NCBI GenBank assembly: GCA_022266195.1 | Contig: WHVY01000005.1 | Span: 3,906,001 to 3,970,000 of the forward strand | Length of the DNA: 64,000 nt | Reading direction: 5' to 3' | From: Tetranychus cinnabarinus | Lineage: Eukaryota > Arthropoda > Arachnida > Trombidiformes > Tetranychidae | Shown here: piece by piece, positions 50,401-63,746 of the stretch | Layout: every line of letters begins with the position of its first letter | How positions within the stretch are numbered: position 1 is the stretch's first letter | Notes under the pieces: generated by a model | Database searches by the model: none | What the model was told of the DNA's origin: nothing | Seen by the model: the letters and a program-made list of their open reading frames with translations, nothing else | Translations under genes and position numbers: made by a program

Positions 50401-53400
50401 ATCATGATGAAACCACAGAAAAATTATTGACCAAAGGAAACATTTTCTGCCTTCTAATAAGACTAAACCATTTGGTACAAAAGTTGGAAACTTCACTTTT
50501 GGCTTTTCCAATTGTTTATTGTTCTGGTCAACTCAACATGAATTTGAGTTTCCTTGTTATAAATCTTTTCAGAATTTTCTTCTTCAGTGAAATTTTCTTT
50601 ACTTTGTTGGAACAACTTTTGTAAATTTTGACGATTTCGACAAATAGTTTGCTTCTTCTCACTAACTTGTGCAACAACAATTGAACTTATTTGAAATGAG
50701 AATCGAAAATATTTTAAAAAAATAATGTTCTTTCTTCAATCTCGATCTTTTTCGTCAAGATCTTTGTGTAAAAGATTTTCTGAGATTTTCTTATTTTCGA
50801 ATTATCGTTGTAATGTTGATCTGAATTTATCAGATGAGAAGTTGAGATTTAGAATGAAATGGCGAATTGATTGGAATAACGAAACAAAACGAAACTCCTC
50901 AACTCGTGTTGGAAGAGCGAACTGATGTTCATTTTCTTTATGAATTTCGAACTGCATCGTAATTCCAGGTTAGAACCTTGGAAAAGTTGATTCGTCTTTT
51001 GATGTTAATGACACTGTTCAAGAAAGTTTTGTGCATCGTTCAACATTGCCATCATTCAATATCAACGAGCAACTTTCATTGTTCAACTTTTCTCCAACTC
51101 ATCAGATTCAAATTTTTTTGGCCAACTTTGCTGTTCTCTTTTTAAAACATCAACTTTTGTTTTCTACTCTTGCTGATACAAAATCCATTTCCCTGTAGGG
51201 AGTTTTCACATGAACAATCCTTGTTCTCAGACAGATCTATGCATGACAAGAATTATAAAAAAGAGAATCAAGAATATACTTGGGCTAAACAGTGGTTTAT
51301 TGAGTGTAACCAGAACAGAAAGAGAGCGAAAGTAAGAGATGAGAGAGAAAAAAAAAGATGTAAAAAAGAGATTCTTTTTTCACTTTTTTTTTCTTCCTTC
51401 CAAGATAAAGTGAAGATGATGAAGATGATATTGAGTGAGAACAAAGGGAGAACATTAGACAGGAAGAAGCTTCCTTTTTTCATCAGAACATGTTATCAAT
51501 GAGTTCAAGTTTTCAGGAAAAGAAAGATGGAAAGGAAAGAAAAGGAAAAAATTTGTTTGACAAACTGGCAACAAGAGACTGAATTATGGCAAAGAGTTTC
51601 AGTAACAGCATTTTGATAATGCAAGTTGAACGTGTAACGAAAGGCTTAACACTGACAGTGAATTTCAATTCGATAAAAAGAGAATCGAGAGAATCAAGTA
51701 AATTCCAAGTCAGACAACTTGTAAATGCATTTCGAGTTTCAAAGAAAATTTCAAGATGCAAATGAACGAAAATCTCGAAATTTTCTTTACTTTTTCGTCT
51801 CTTTACTCGCTTCCCCAAAATCAATTGAAATTCATTGGAAAACAAAAAGCAATCATTAATGAAATGCTCAAGGTTCGATAATTATCTCTATCAATTTCTA
51901 GTTCTTCGATGAAAAAATGATTAACCTTAATGATAGGTAAATAATGATGATGACAATGGTAATGATAAACATAAATTGATGTAAAAATGGTTTAGTTTTT
52001 ACTCTTTCCTTTTGCCTTTTCCTTCGCCAGATTGTGTGTGTTGCCCTCAACACTCCAATGTATATCAATAGACGGATGGATAATGTACATTCAATTATCA
52101 TAATCAATGTACAGTTTCATGTTATTAACGAGATGGGAAAGAGAGACGGAGAGAAGGAGAGAAAAATGGAGAACCTAATTTAAGTCAATGTTCATCAGCA
52201 AATGATTATTATGATTACTTGGTTGTTTGACGGGAGAAAATCAAAAATCATTAATCAAATTGTTTGAAGGTTGATGATTCTATATTGCATTAAAGATTAA
52301 GACTGACAATAATAATATTGTGCCAAAATAATAATATCAAGAGGAATAATAATAATGGTCACAAAAAGTACTTAATATTTTATCCAATTAATCTGGAATA
52401 ATAATAATAGAAGAGCAAGAGTTTGATAAGATTATATTGGGTCAGTTAAGATGCTCCATTCAATATGTTGTTCACTTGATTATTTCAGTTTCAAGATTAA
52501 CTCGACATTTAATGAAGTTCCATGAAATATTGCCAACCAAAAAGCAACTCTCAAAATGACGCCAAAATTCAATTCTCAATCATGTTGCTTCGAAAAGAAT
52601 TGAAACGATGTTTTCGAGAAAATTTTTGAGTTAATCAATCGTTGAGTAAAGTCGATGAAATATTTAGCAAGTCTGTTAACGATGAGATGTTGAAGAAAGA
52701 ACAAAAAATGGAAATTTCGATCTTTTTGTTTCTAAAACAATGTTTTTAGAAAAGTTTTGTTTGCACATTTTTGTGTTCGACTTCAACGAGGGCAAACTTA
52801 ACATTGAAATCTTCGGTCTTTTGTTCAGTTCGTTCGATTTCTAGTAGAGCCGATGAAATATTGCAAATGTTTCCACATTTTACTCAATTCATAGAATGAA
52901 TGATTGCTAATTTCTAGAATTTCTTTTTCTGCAGAATCTTATTCGTTCACATGTTAACCTTCATTTGTGCTCTTAGCATAGTTCTGGCCTAACTTGACCT
53001 GAGTCTTCATTGAGTTGTGTTGCACTTAACGAAAAAATGGAAATTTCGATTTTGTTTGAAAAATAATGGAATTGATATTTTCGAGAAAATTTCATCTGTA
53101 CAGTTCGATTGCAACAAGGGAAAACTGTAGATGTTGAGTTTGCAGCTGAGTTAAATTTTTAATGAACATCGTAAAGTAAATTAAATTTTGAACCATTTTC
53201 TGTTGGCTGATTTTCCAGTTAGTTTTATCGTTTCAAATGACTGATCAACTTTCTCTCTGTGTCAAGTATAGCATTACAATATCATGTGAAGAGGGAAAAA
53301 ACTGTCTCAACATTTTATTTATCCAAATTTCAATGTCCAACTTGATGTCAATATTCCCAAGTTTCTGTTTACTTTTGTTGAAAACGTAATTTTCTCCATG

Positions 53401-55679
53401 CATTAGTAAAAAGATTGAGCTTTTAGGTTATTTCAAGTTTGCCTTCAACAGAAGAAGGGAAGGCAAAAAAGTTTGATGGACAAGGAAAAAGAGGAGAAAA
53501 CAAGGAAAAACCAAAATCTCGATAGCATCTGATAACTTACAGAATGTGAACAAAAACAATATTCACATAAAAACTAATAGTCTTGCAACTTGTTCATTTA
53601 TAGCTTTTTGACCTCATTTCTGTCAACTAATCCAAGTCTGAATGTTCATTTATTAAAGTAAAAGCATTGGAATGAGAAGAAAAAAAAAGTTGAACAAAAA
53701 ATTTCATCTTCAATAATTACAAGAACTAAACAAGTTGACTGAAATTTTGCAAGAAATGTTCAATTTGGGTTCGACGAAAAAATGCAAAAAAAATGAAAAT
53801 CGCAAATTGATTCTAATTGAAATGACAGAAGTGCAAAGTTTAACAATATCAATTGATGGCGAACAATATAATTAGTCAATTGAAGTTATGATAATCTAAT
53901 TGCAAGTGTTAAGTAAGCAAAAGTGAAATAAAAGTGAAAAAGGTTTATTAGCTAATTGTGTAGAGCAATTGTTAACCATTATTTGCAATAAAAAAGCGAC
54001 TATGAATTAGATTATGGCAATCAATTAGGATGAGGATGGAGAAGGCAGGAAAAAAAGACAAAACTCTCTGTGAAGTAGCACTTAATGTCTTCAATAAAAT
54101 GATTGTTCAACTCGTTCACTGTTTTGCTTCTCATTTCTTCATCTTTACTCACTTTTATTCGCCTCTCTACAGCTTCCACTGATAATGATATACTTTTTAT
54201 TTGAGCATTCAGTTTCATTATCATCTCAATTGTCTTGCATAAAACATTATCTCAACAGCTTTTCAACTTTTACGATTCAATAGGGAATCTCTCTGAGAAT
54301 CCAAGAGAATGGATAAAGTGAAGAGAAATTTCAAAGTCAAAATTTTTCATGCTTCATTTTTGACCAACATTTCGCTCCAAATTTTCCCCTCTTAATTTTG
54401 GTCATTTCTCGAACAAACTTTTTCAAGATCAATTCATAAGGTTGAATGAGAGTCCGTCAGCTCACTCATTGAGCTGAAACTTGTTCGAGCGAATTAAACT
54501 TTACGACTTCAAAATTCACAAGCATGACTTGATTGTGTATCTTTTGATCGCGTAAATTAGCTCATCTGATCAAAATAGCTTCATCTTTGTTGAATGTTGA
54601 TTTATGAGCTAAATTTTTCGTGCAAAACTTTTTGACCAACCAAATACTTAAGTAACTCTTAATGAATGTTGAAACATAAGGATGACGTTTCATGTTATTA
54701 TCATTAAATTACAATATTAACATTTTGTTTTGCTCAGTTTTTTGCATTGTAATGTTATTATAAAGTGAAATAATGATAAATCAATAGCAGCTTTTTGTTT
54801 CAATTGATAGTCCCAGAATGAAATCTTCAACACTTAGTTTTTTTCCATTTTTACCATTTTCTTTTTTCTCCAAGCACATTAATTAGTATTCATTGAGTCA
54901 CATTGTAATTAAACTTTACCAATAATGGGCTCATCATTTTACAATGAAATCGATTGTAAGCGAGAAAATTAATAGAAAAATGAACAGAAAAAAAAGTAAT
55001 GGTAAGAAGTGAGAAAAAAAAGCTCATCCAAAATGAACTTTTAATGTAAATGAGATGATCAATAAGCAAAACATTAGAAGACTTTTGAATTCAATTTCGA
55101 CAATCCAAGAACTTGTTCATGCAATGGTTTAGTCGAAATGGAAATTGAGAAAAAAGTTCAATTATTGTAGATGCAAAGTCAAGTTACGTGAAATTTTATC
55201 GCTATCAGTGAATCTTCTACCCATTGGAAATGAATCGACCTCCAAAACTCGAAAATCTAGAAACATGAAACAGTCAAAAGCAGATCGACTAAAAGACATG
55301 AAAAGCAGAAAAAAAACCAATAAAGTGACATTCACATTCAACGTTTTTTGCATATTAAATGAGATGTTGGTCAGCATATGAAAGCAATGAAAATGGTCAA
55401 AAATAGACAACAGCAAAAGCTAATTAAAATGCAGTTGAACCACAATATTTTCATATTTAAAACATTTCCCTTTCAATTGAAGATGAACATGAATAAGTCA
55501 AGATTGACATTCACCCATTGAAAGGTAAATTCATCAACACACATCTCCATGTAAATGGTTCAATAGTGATTATTGAACTTTGTTTCTGTTTAACATGATA
55601 ATTATATCATCTCATCAACCTTTTGCTTTTCCACAATCATCTCAACTCTCGACTAAAAGACTCATCAAACATGGAAAGG
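41445..55679. other. Probable giant intron of the sidestep-like gene, left part
   Basis: No Ig-like exon, RNA gene or convincing coding frame was seen on either strand. Frames of 60-127 codons are AT-driven and motif-free. The family needs four more Ig domains upstream, so this is most simply one long intron. Purine/pyrimidine-rich tracts (GAAGAAGAAAAAA type) are frequent. A degenerate tandem duplication occurs near 52.6-53.2 kb. Confidence 0.55.
52590..53160. repeat. Diverged tandem duplication, period about 330 bp
   Basis: ATGGAAATTTCGAT occurs at about 52709 and again at about 53037. Each is followed 90-110 bases later by a related block (TTCGACTTCAACGAGGGCAA and TTCGATTGCAACAAGGGAAA). 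GATGAAATATT pieces recur in the same spacing (about 52655 and 52850). The copies are strongly diverged. Confidence 0.45.
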
Positions 55680-56225
55680 TACAGTACGTCGCAAAAATAA
55701 CCAACCATAGTTAACTTTTTTAAATGAAAAGTAATCTCATGAAATACTTATTTTTCATGTAGAATAGACTAAATAGAACTATCGGAATAAGGTATAATCA
55801 CCATTTATCATAATTAAGTGATTAATTTTCGACGAAGTAAAATCCACTATTTTTCAACGTCTTTTTCGCTTTTTGTGACCTCAGGTCATTAATTTGGCTT
55901 TTTATCGATCAATTTCTTATTATTTAGGTACACTTTCACTCAAGCTTTGACCTTACCATCAAAAAAATTGGATACCTTAGGTACTTTCGCTTAATTAAAT
56001 TCGAGATAATATTCAAAAAATGCTGCAAAGTTTCACTTAGCGTTTTTCGATGCTTATTTTTAAGACGAAATTGTCGTAAAAAATTGATTAATCAACTGAT
56101 TAGAAAAATTTTTTCTATTGCTGCAAACTCAACTGATAATTTACTAATAATTTCCCAAAAATTTTTCAATTATCATCTTCCATTAAAAAGTTAACCCTGG
56201 TTGGTTATTTTTGAGACCTACTGTA
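55680..56225. mobile_element. Tc1/mariner-type MITE, 546 bp, non-coding
   Basis: The ends are 36-nt inverted repeats, 55680-55715 and 56190-56225, matching at 32 of 36 positions. The outer consensus is TACAGTAGGTCTCAAAAATA, and the similarity continues more weakly inward for another 10-20 bases. Both ends begin with TA followed by CAGTA, as in Tc1-like elements that duplicate a TA target. The interior has no transposase frame, so this is a non-autonomous element. Confidence 0.8.
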
Positions 56226-59200
56226 ACACAAAAGTCGAGCAAAAGTCACAACAAAAGAGAAAGAAAAATTCGACATTTGCGTGTTAATTGATTATCTTTT
56301 ACGTCACGGTCAAGAAAATTTAGAGCCTCAATTATAATAACCTCAATTAATCTCGATATCATGATTATTATCATTACACTTTTACCACCCAAAAAAGAAT
56401 GAGACAAAAGTTTCAAACTCAATCAAGCTTATTAATTTGAAAAGCTTTTGTTTTTTGAAGAAAAAAAAAGTTCCAACCAAAAAAGAAAAAGGTAAAATTT
56501 CGAATCAATTTAAACTCATTGGACCAATTATTAATGGTAATTGAAGTCAACTTTTACTGAAACAAACTTTGTCATGAGAAGAGAGAAAAAAGAATGAAAA
56601 GAAAAAGTTGTTTTTTCGAAAAACAACAAAATCTTGAATGATGTTTACTCGAATCGATTGCGATTATTATTGCTATCAAATGTTGTTCAATTGTGTTCAC
56701 TGCATTTCTTTTGCCAATCATTTTTTATCGACATTTTTCTTTACTTTTACTTTGCTTCAATAAAAGGCAAAATTTTTCATTCCAAGTTACATGGAAGGAG
56801 AAGAAGAAAAAAGAAAAGACAAAAAAGTCGAATCATCGATAACTTGTTCTTTCTTCGAGGCGAAGTTCTTTTCCATACAATATTACATGTTGATTGCCAT
56901 TTATCACAAGTATTTGGTCTCGAGAGTATTTATCCTCTTGAAAAGACTGACCATTCAATGGACCATTCAGTTGTTGCCAGACCTTGAAAGCGTTTATCAT
57001 TAAACACATTGGAAACATTAACGTCTTTTCATTTACCCTTTGCTTGTTCAAAGTCACCAAAGTGATTTTTGTTCAGTAAACAAGAAAAGGTACAAAAAGA
57101 GTTTCAATTGTTGGTCAATCGTAAGGTTGTTCAACTTTGAAATTTGCACAAAACTGATAACTTTCGATGAAAAATTTCCATCCTTCATAAGTTTTTGTTC
57201 ATTTCATGGACAATAATTTCAACTGATGAGCCGAGACTCAACTCATTTCGAGTTGACTTTAAATCTCTTTACACTCGGACCATTGATGGCCTTTCATCTT
57301 GAGAAATTGTTTTCAACAACAATGAATGGAACCAATTATTTTGTAAACTTGAAATGGTTAAATCGTTTTCTTTTTTCCCAAAATTCCAAGTTTAGACAGT
57401 TTCTTGTAAAATGAAATTATCTCGAGTTTATCTTAACTCATAAACAATGAGTTTCAATTTCAAGGAAAAGACAATTTTGTTTCAATTTAAAGAAAATTGT
57501 GTTAACATGAAACACTTTGACCTTTTCCTAGATTCGTTGTTGCAACATTTAGCCTTAATTATTTCAATGGCAACACTTTTGGTCAGAAAAAGAGAGTAAA
57601 GTGAAAGGTCAAAATTGAAATTAAATATAAGAAAACGAATGGCGAGTAACATGAGAGAATAAAAAGATTTGCTCTTTTTTTCAGGGCAAGAATCAGAGTA
57701 AAGATGTTTGCAGAAGACGGAAGAAAAGGAAGAAAAGTTAATATAAAAAATTGGAAAGACAAGAGAATCACTTTAGCTTTGCAAGATGATAGTGTTTTCC
57801 TCAATTGAATCAACAGAAAAAAAGTCGGTCAACAGAAAATAATGCCTCAATTGAAGCAAATAAGCTGAGTTATTTAAACAGCCTTGGATAGGAGCAGTTG
57901 GAGAAGGCAGAAGAAGAGGAAAAAACGATGATGATGATGGGAATGTTGAAGGAAAAAGGTTAACATGTTTCGAAAAGTGAATCTTATTCTTTGGCTTGGA
58001 ATGGGATGAGAAAGGGTAAACTAAAAGTGACTAGCCAATGGTCAATTTCATCTGATTGTGAGAGTTGCTCATTTATTTAACTATCTTATGTTTTTAGCTT
58101 GTGTTGTATTTAATAATATTGTATTATGATGGCAATAACCAGGGAAGAAGAAAATTCAATGGAAAAGTGTTTTCGATGTTCAATTTCTGTTTTCTGTCAT
58201 CACTGGTTATTGTCACTGGAATTATTTCAATGCCGTTTATGCTTCAAGTTATTCACCTTTCCAGTGTTGTAAGTCTTTGCTCCTCATTGCCACCATTGTC
58301 ATGCAATTGCACACATCAGTTGAATTTACAGACTGAAAATGTATCACAAAAGGGAAAACAAGTGAACTTATCATGGGTGATGGGAAACATTGATCAGGAT
58401 GAAATTGGTTAACTTTAGAGGAAAGAGACACTAATTTTGACATTCAACTCGAGATATTGCTTCTCATGATTGGATGGGAACAAATGATGTCACTTAGCAA
58501 ACATATTATAAATTGGTTTAATTTACTCAATCCAACAGTTTTTTACATGAATATATCATTTCATGCAAATGGAAGTATAATACATTATTTGTTGCTAATC
58601 ATTTCGAAATTTACAGAATTTTAATAAATAGATAGAAAGCTATTCAATTCAAGCGTAGGTGTTGTGATATTAGGGTTAAGCTGCTAAAGGGATCTAAAAT
58701 TATTTGATAGTAAAACAGACAATTTTAAGGCTCAGAATCTTTTTGATATCCAAAGATCAAATAAACAAGAAACTTTGAGACTAATATCAGACATTTGTAA
58801 TTAGGATTGTATAACTCTAAAAGTATATTGTCGCTTCTAGTTCTTGAGTTGCCACAGAAACAAATCTGTTTAATTAAGCCAACATTGTATGTCCGATTCA
58901 TTCCTCTTTAGTCCTTTTACCTTTCTTACAGAGAGGAGCACAAGGCTAAGCTGGGCTTTAAATTGTGAAAATTGTTTCCACTTGCACTTGGATGCTAGAA
59001 ACAAGAAATCAAAAATACTTACTATCTGAAGATGAACCCAACATTTAAAAAACAGTAACGTAATATAAAATAAAATGTCATTCCGAACAAATCCGTCGAA
59101 TGATTACATTGTTTTGTAAACAAAATCAGATTTTTCAGTCACACTTGGTACAATTGGTCGATCAAGTTCAATCAACATTTCAGTTTATTTTCCACCTTTA

Positions 59201-62200
59201 CTTTACATTTTCATCTAAAGCTCTCAACAAATGGAGAGGATTGCGTGTAGATGAACTAGGAAGCTATTGTACTGTCACTTTCTGAGTTATGTATTCATTT
59301 GAAAATTGTACCCTTAACTTGATACTTTAATCCATGCAATAAAGAGTTGCTCTGCCTTAATTTCATCACGAATAGATCTAAAGGAATCTGTTGATCTAAT
59401 AGAAAGGTCATATATTGAGACAGGACGGTAACTAAAACAACTACATTCAATGAACATATGCATTGACATAATAAATGCTACAAGATTTTTAACTCTTCCC
59501 ATTAGATTTTAGAGGCTAGTACCTTTCGAAGTAAGCTCTCACATTTAGAGAACAGACGAGATCAATTAAAGCCACCCATCAAAGAAAATATTTCAATGTA
59601 TCTCAAGTTTTCGTCAGAACCCTATTACAACTTTTCTCATTTCCTTTGATCCAAGCAGTCGGACTCCTGAAGATATTGGTACTAAAAGAAAACGATTTGA
59701 ACCTGAATTCTAGCTTTTGAGTTTAAGCAATTTATATGATGAGCTTGAATCTTTTTATTGCAGTTTAACGCTTCAAACGAAACAAAAAATTACATGAACT
59801 TCGATAACCTGTTTAATTGAATTTTTCGCTCTCTTTAAACATCTCCAAATAATAGTAAAATTTAATCAAGCAAAGCGAAATGATAAACTTGCTAATGTTT
59901 CTTTAAATGGTCAAAAAAGAAAAATTATGAAAAATGTTGCAAATCAAGTGACCCACAAGATTCACTCGAGTCTCAGACCATTAAGCACACCTTACATTTA
60001 AGCACAAAAAAGAGTCAAACTCTTTTAGTAAACACTTTTTCACATTCATCTTTTGGGAATATTATTTTGTTGTTCAACTTTTAATATCCAACATATTGGA
60101 CCATTTAACCTGCAAATGGCAAATCCAAGGTGAAAACAGATTTACTATGAATAAATGTATTGCCCAAAATGACTATTAAATGAACAACAACAAAAAACTT
60201 TGTAAACGAAATGGAATGAAAGCAAGAAAAGTTGATAAACTGTTTCAAGGTGTTAATGAGAGTTTAACTGTCTCAATCAACAATGACAAAACTTTTCATC
60301 AATCAACACAAACAAAAACATCTTAAGTACACGATACAGATCATTAAGTTATCTAATAATAATAATGCAGAGCACAAAAGCAAAAAGAAAAAGTTGTTTT
60401 CAATTTTCCATTTTGTTCTTTTCGTCCTTCATTTCGCCTTTTCTACTCTCCTCAACTTTTTACCACTCAATTGATGTTGAGTAGGGAATGGCGAAAAAAT
60501 CCATTCAACGATTTTCGTCGAAATTGTTTTTCCAATTGTTGTAAATGTTATCGCTTGGTTGGTAAGGATAACAAAAATATGTAACTAGAAATGTTTCAAA
60601 ATAGTTAAATTTCACATTTCATTGAGCCACATTTGAACAAATGTCAACAATGGAAGAAAACATTTTCAAAAAGTTTGTTTACTTTGACATCAATAATGAT
60701 ATTGCTGGGAGTGAAAGTTGGGAGTGAAAAGATATTCTCATAACGTTTGATTGATAGACATGGTTGGTCATTGGAATAGGAATGACAATTTAATCATTTT
60801 TTTGTTCATTGTACATCACAAGTTTGATTGATTTCGTTTTTGCAAATTTTTCGAGCTTCTCTTGAAGATAATTTAAATGGAAAGAAATTTTTACGATTTT
60901 CATTTCTTAATGTGCCATTTCTTTTTGAAGTTTTTACTTGTTCCAGACAATTTGATTCAACTGTCATGTAAACTTTGCTTTGAACTGCTTAACTTTTCCA
61001 AGTGGAACAAACTGTTTGGATTGAATGGGAGGAAGGTAATAAGGTCAAGGATCGAGAGTAAAGGGTCAATGTTTGACTACAATTATGGTGTAGTTAACAG
61101 TTAATTTGAGTTTTGTGGTCACTCAGTTTAACCCATAATGAAGGGAGGAATGATGGTGAACACATGAAAAGAAATTGAAATAACAGCAAGTCTGGGAAGA
61201 GCAAAGATAATCTTGTAAGAGCTTTTCTCACATGCTATTATTTCAATTCATCTCAATGGAACCAACAATTTGCAATTGTTTTCCTTCTTTTCCCTTTCAT
61301 CGCAGTTGCAATCATTTGAAACAGATGAGTAAATCAGTTTAATGGTGGATAAAAAGTGAATGCGAAAAAGAAACAATGAGAAATTTTCCTTCATTTCACA
61401 AAAATGTCTCGCTATAATTGAAGTTCCAGATTAACTTCCAAAATATGAATAAGCGTCTTAAATCGATTTTTTTCAAAATCTTATTTTACATTGATTTCCG
61501 AAAACTCGTGTACTTTGATTGGCAATTTAAACTTGTTTACTTCCTTATACCGATGATAATTTTATTGTTTGTCAAGCTCAATTGATACTTTTTGATATTA
61601 ATTTTAAAGTTCATTTTGAATATAACCTTCGAAACAAGTGCACAAGTCCTTAAATACAAGACTCACCAAGTTTACAAAAATAAGGTTTTTATTGCAATTT
61701 TATGCAAAAAAATGTAAAAAAGATATTCGAAGATTTTTCCGCAGCAATAGTTTTACTGGTTGTCATTGTCTTGAAGTTCGATTGAATTGAATAATAAAAA
61801 ATTTTATCCATAAAAGTCAACACAAAACACAATTCCACATTTTATTGAAATCTTCTAATTCTTTAAATTTTCGCTTATCAATCGCCGCTTGGAATCGGCC
61901 AAATTGATTCCAAAAAAATGACCAGAAAATTTCATTTACTAGTCAAATTGGCAAGTCCGTATTCAGTCTCAGTACATTTGTGTGAAACTTTTCCGAGTCG
62001 AACAGTACAAACAGTAGAGTCAAACTTTTTTCATCTTTTCTAAAGCTTCTTACATCAACACCTACTCAAAGCCAAGTTGTATTGAGAGGCAAACAAAAAA
62101 TCATCTGACAAATTAATGGGGATGGATAGAGCAATGATTATGATGATGCTGAACATCATGATGATAGGGATGAGAAAAAGTAAAAAACAAAATGAGGTAA

Positions 62201-63730
62201 ATGATTGTTTAGGTTAACAAGTACAAAAGACTCTTTTTTTTACTCTTGTTGCTGTGAGTAAACTCGATGAAAACAGAAAAGGAAGAAAAAAAAACGAAGA
62301 ATGAAAAAATAAGGGAAAAAAATCTCTCGAGAAAAGTACGATTGATGCATTATTTTGCCATCAAGGTGACAAGCTTGAGTGAACTTTGCAAGGCTGAAGG
62401 GAAATGCCATTTTCTATCCATGAATCGAGTTTTCCATTTTGGATTCAAAGAGTTTTTGCATCGTTTTGATTATCTGTTTTGTATTATCATTTTCATCTTC
62501 ATCTTCCTTCTTTCATCTTTTATTCAAAGCAAAGGTGAGAAAGAGAAAGAGAGAAAGAAAAAAAACTTAATTTATTTTACCATTTCAGAACTTTACTGGA
62601 TAACATTTATTCAAGACTGTTTCAAGCATTAATTTAATCCAGCCCGAGTATTAACACTTTGACACCAAAAACTAATCTGATCAACGAATAAATCAATTTT
62701 CCAATCTATTCGAATAGAGCGTGAATAAAATTTCGTTGATAAAAATTGACTTTCCACTATTAAGTTGAAACTAAATGAAAACAAACTCGAACCTGTCTGG
62801 CTTCAATATTGATTGAATATTGTGCTTGAAACGATAGAGATTCAGACATAAGCTCATGTAAAAGGAATGGAGTAAAATGTGAAAAATGGTCTCAAGAGGC
62901 TAATCTTATTAAAGAATGGAGGAAAAAAATGTTGAACGAAAATTGTTCCATTCTGTATATTATGCTGGCAAAGTTTACAAAATGATACAAAAAAATAAAG
63001 AGAAATGTCGCTATAAAATTGCTAAACTTTCATCTTAATCAACTCGATTGAATAGTAAATTTCAATGTTTAGTTGAATACATTTTGTCGATAAATAATTG
63101 CGCCATCAATAACGATTTAGTGTATCATTATTTGTAAACAATGGAAATAACAGTTTAACCTGTAAACAGTTTCAAGGCAATTCCAAGCTTTTAAGAAAGC
63201 GAAATGAAAAAAGAAACCAAGTTTTACCTTACAGCAAAGGTTAGTGTCTCAATTCAAAAATGATCATCTAAACGCTCCCTAAGGCAATTTTATCCATACT
63301 TTCTTTGCTCGAAATTTTTCCTGCACTTTCTTTTATTTGCACACTTTTTTGTCTCAATCGTCCATTGTCATCATGCTTAAATTGTGAAATGACACTGGAA
63401 AACTTCGACTCAGAATGTTTTCTTCACGACTATTTCCACAGCTATGAAAAATGAAAAGCAAAATACAGTTCGATCGAATTGTATGCTCGATCATAATAAG
63501 CATGAAAAGCTAAGGTATGCAGGGTAACGTTTGTGAATTATTTTTCAGATTGAATTGCGTCAGTTAGACTAGACTCACAGGCACCATTTAACTATTAAAT
63601 AAACGCACACTTCTCAAGCACATGTTTTGCAAAAATAAACCAATTTTGCGAGCGAATCGGCGAGTAATGGCCTTAAAAGGACAAAATCGTCAAAATCTCG
63701 TTTTGCCTTATCTGATATATTTCAAACTTC
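56226..63730. other. Probable giant intron of the sidestep-like gene, right part
   Basis: No exon, RNA gene or motif-bearing frame was recognised. Short frames (for example 58101-58412 +, 59502-59314 -, 62267-62632 +) have no supporting splice pattern or family signal. Confidence 0.5.
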
Positions 63731-63746
63731 AACCTAATATAACCTT

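Noticed and set aside
58101..58412. 103-codon plus frame with a hydrophobic stretch
   Set aside because: Resembles a secreted protein only superficially. No splice partner or family signal.
59314..59502. 62-codon minus frame, considered as a transposable-element remnant
   Set aside because: No reverse-transcriptase, endonuclease or transposase motif could be identified.
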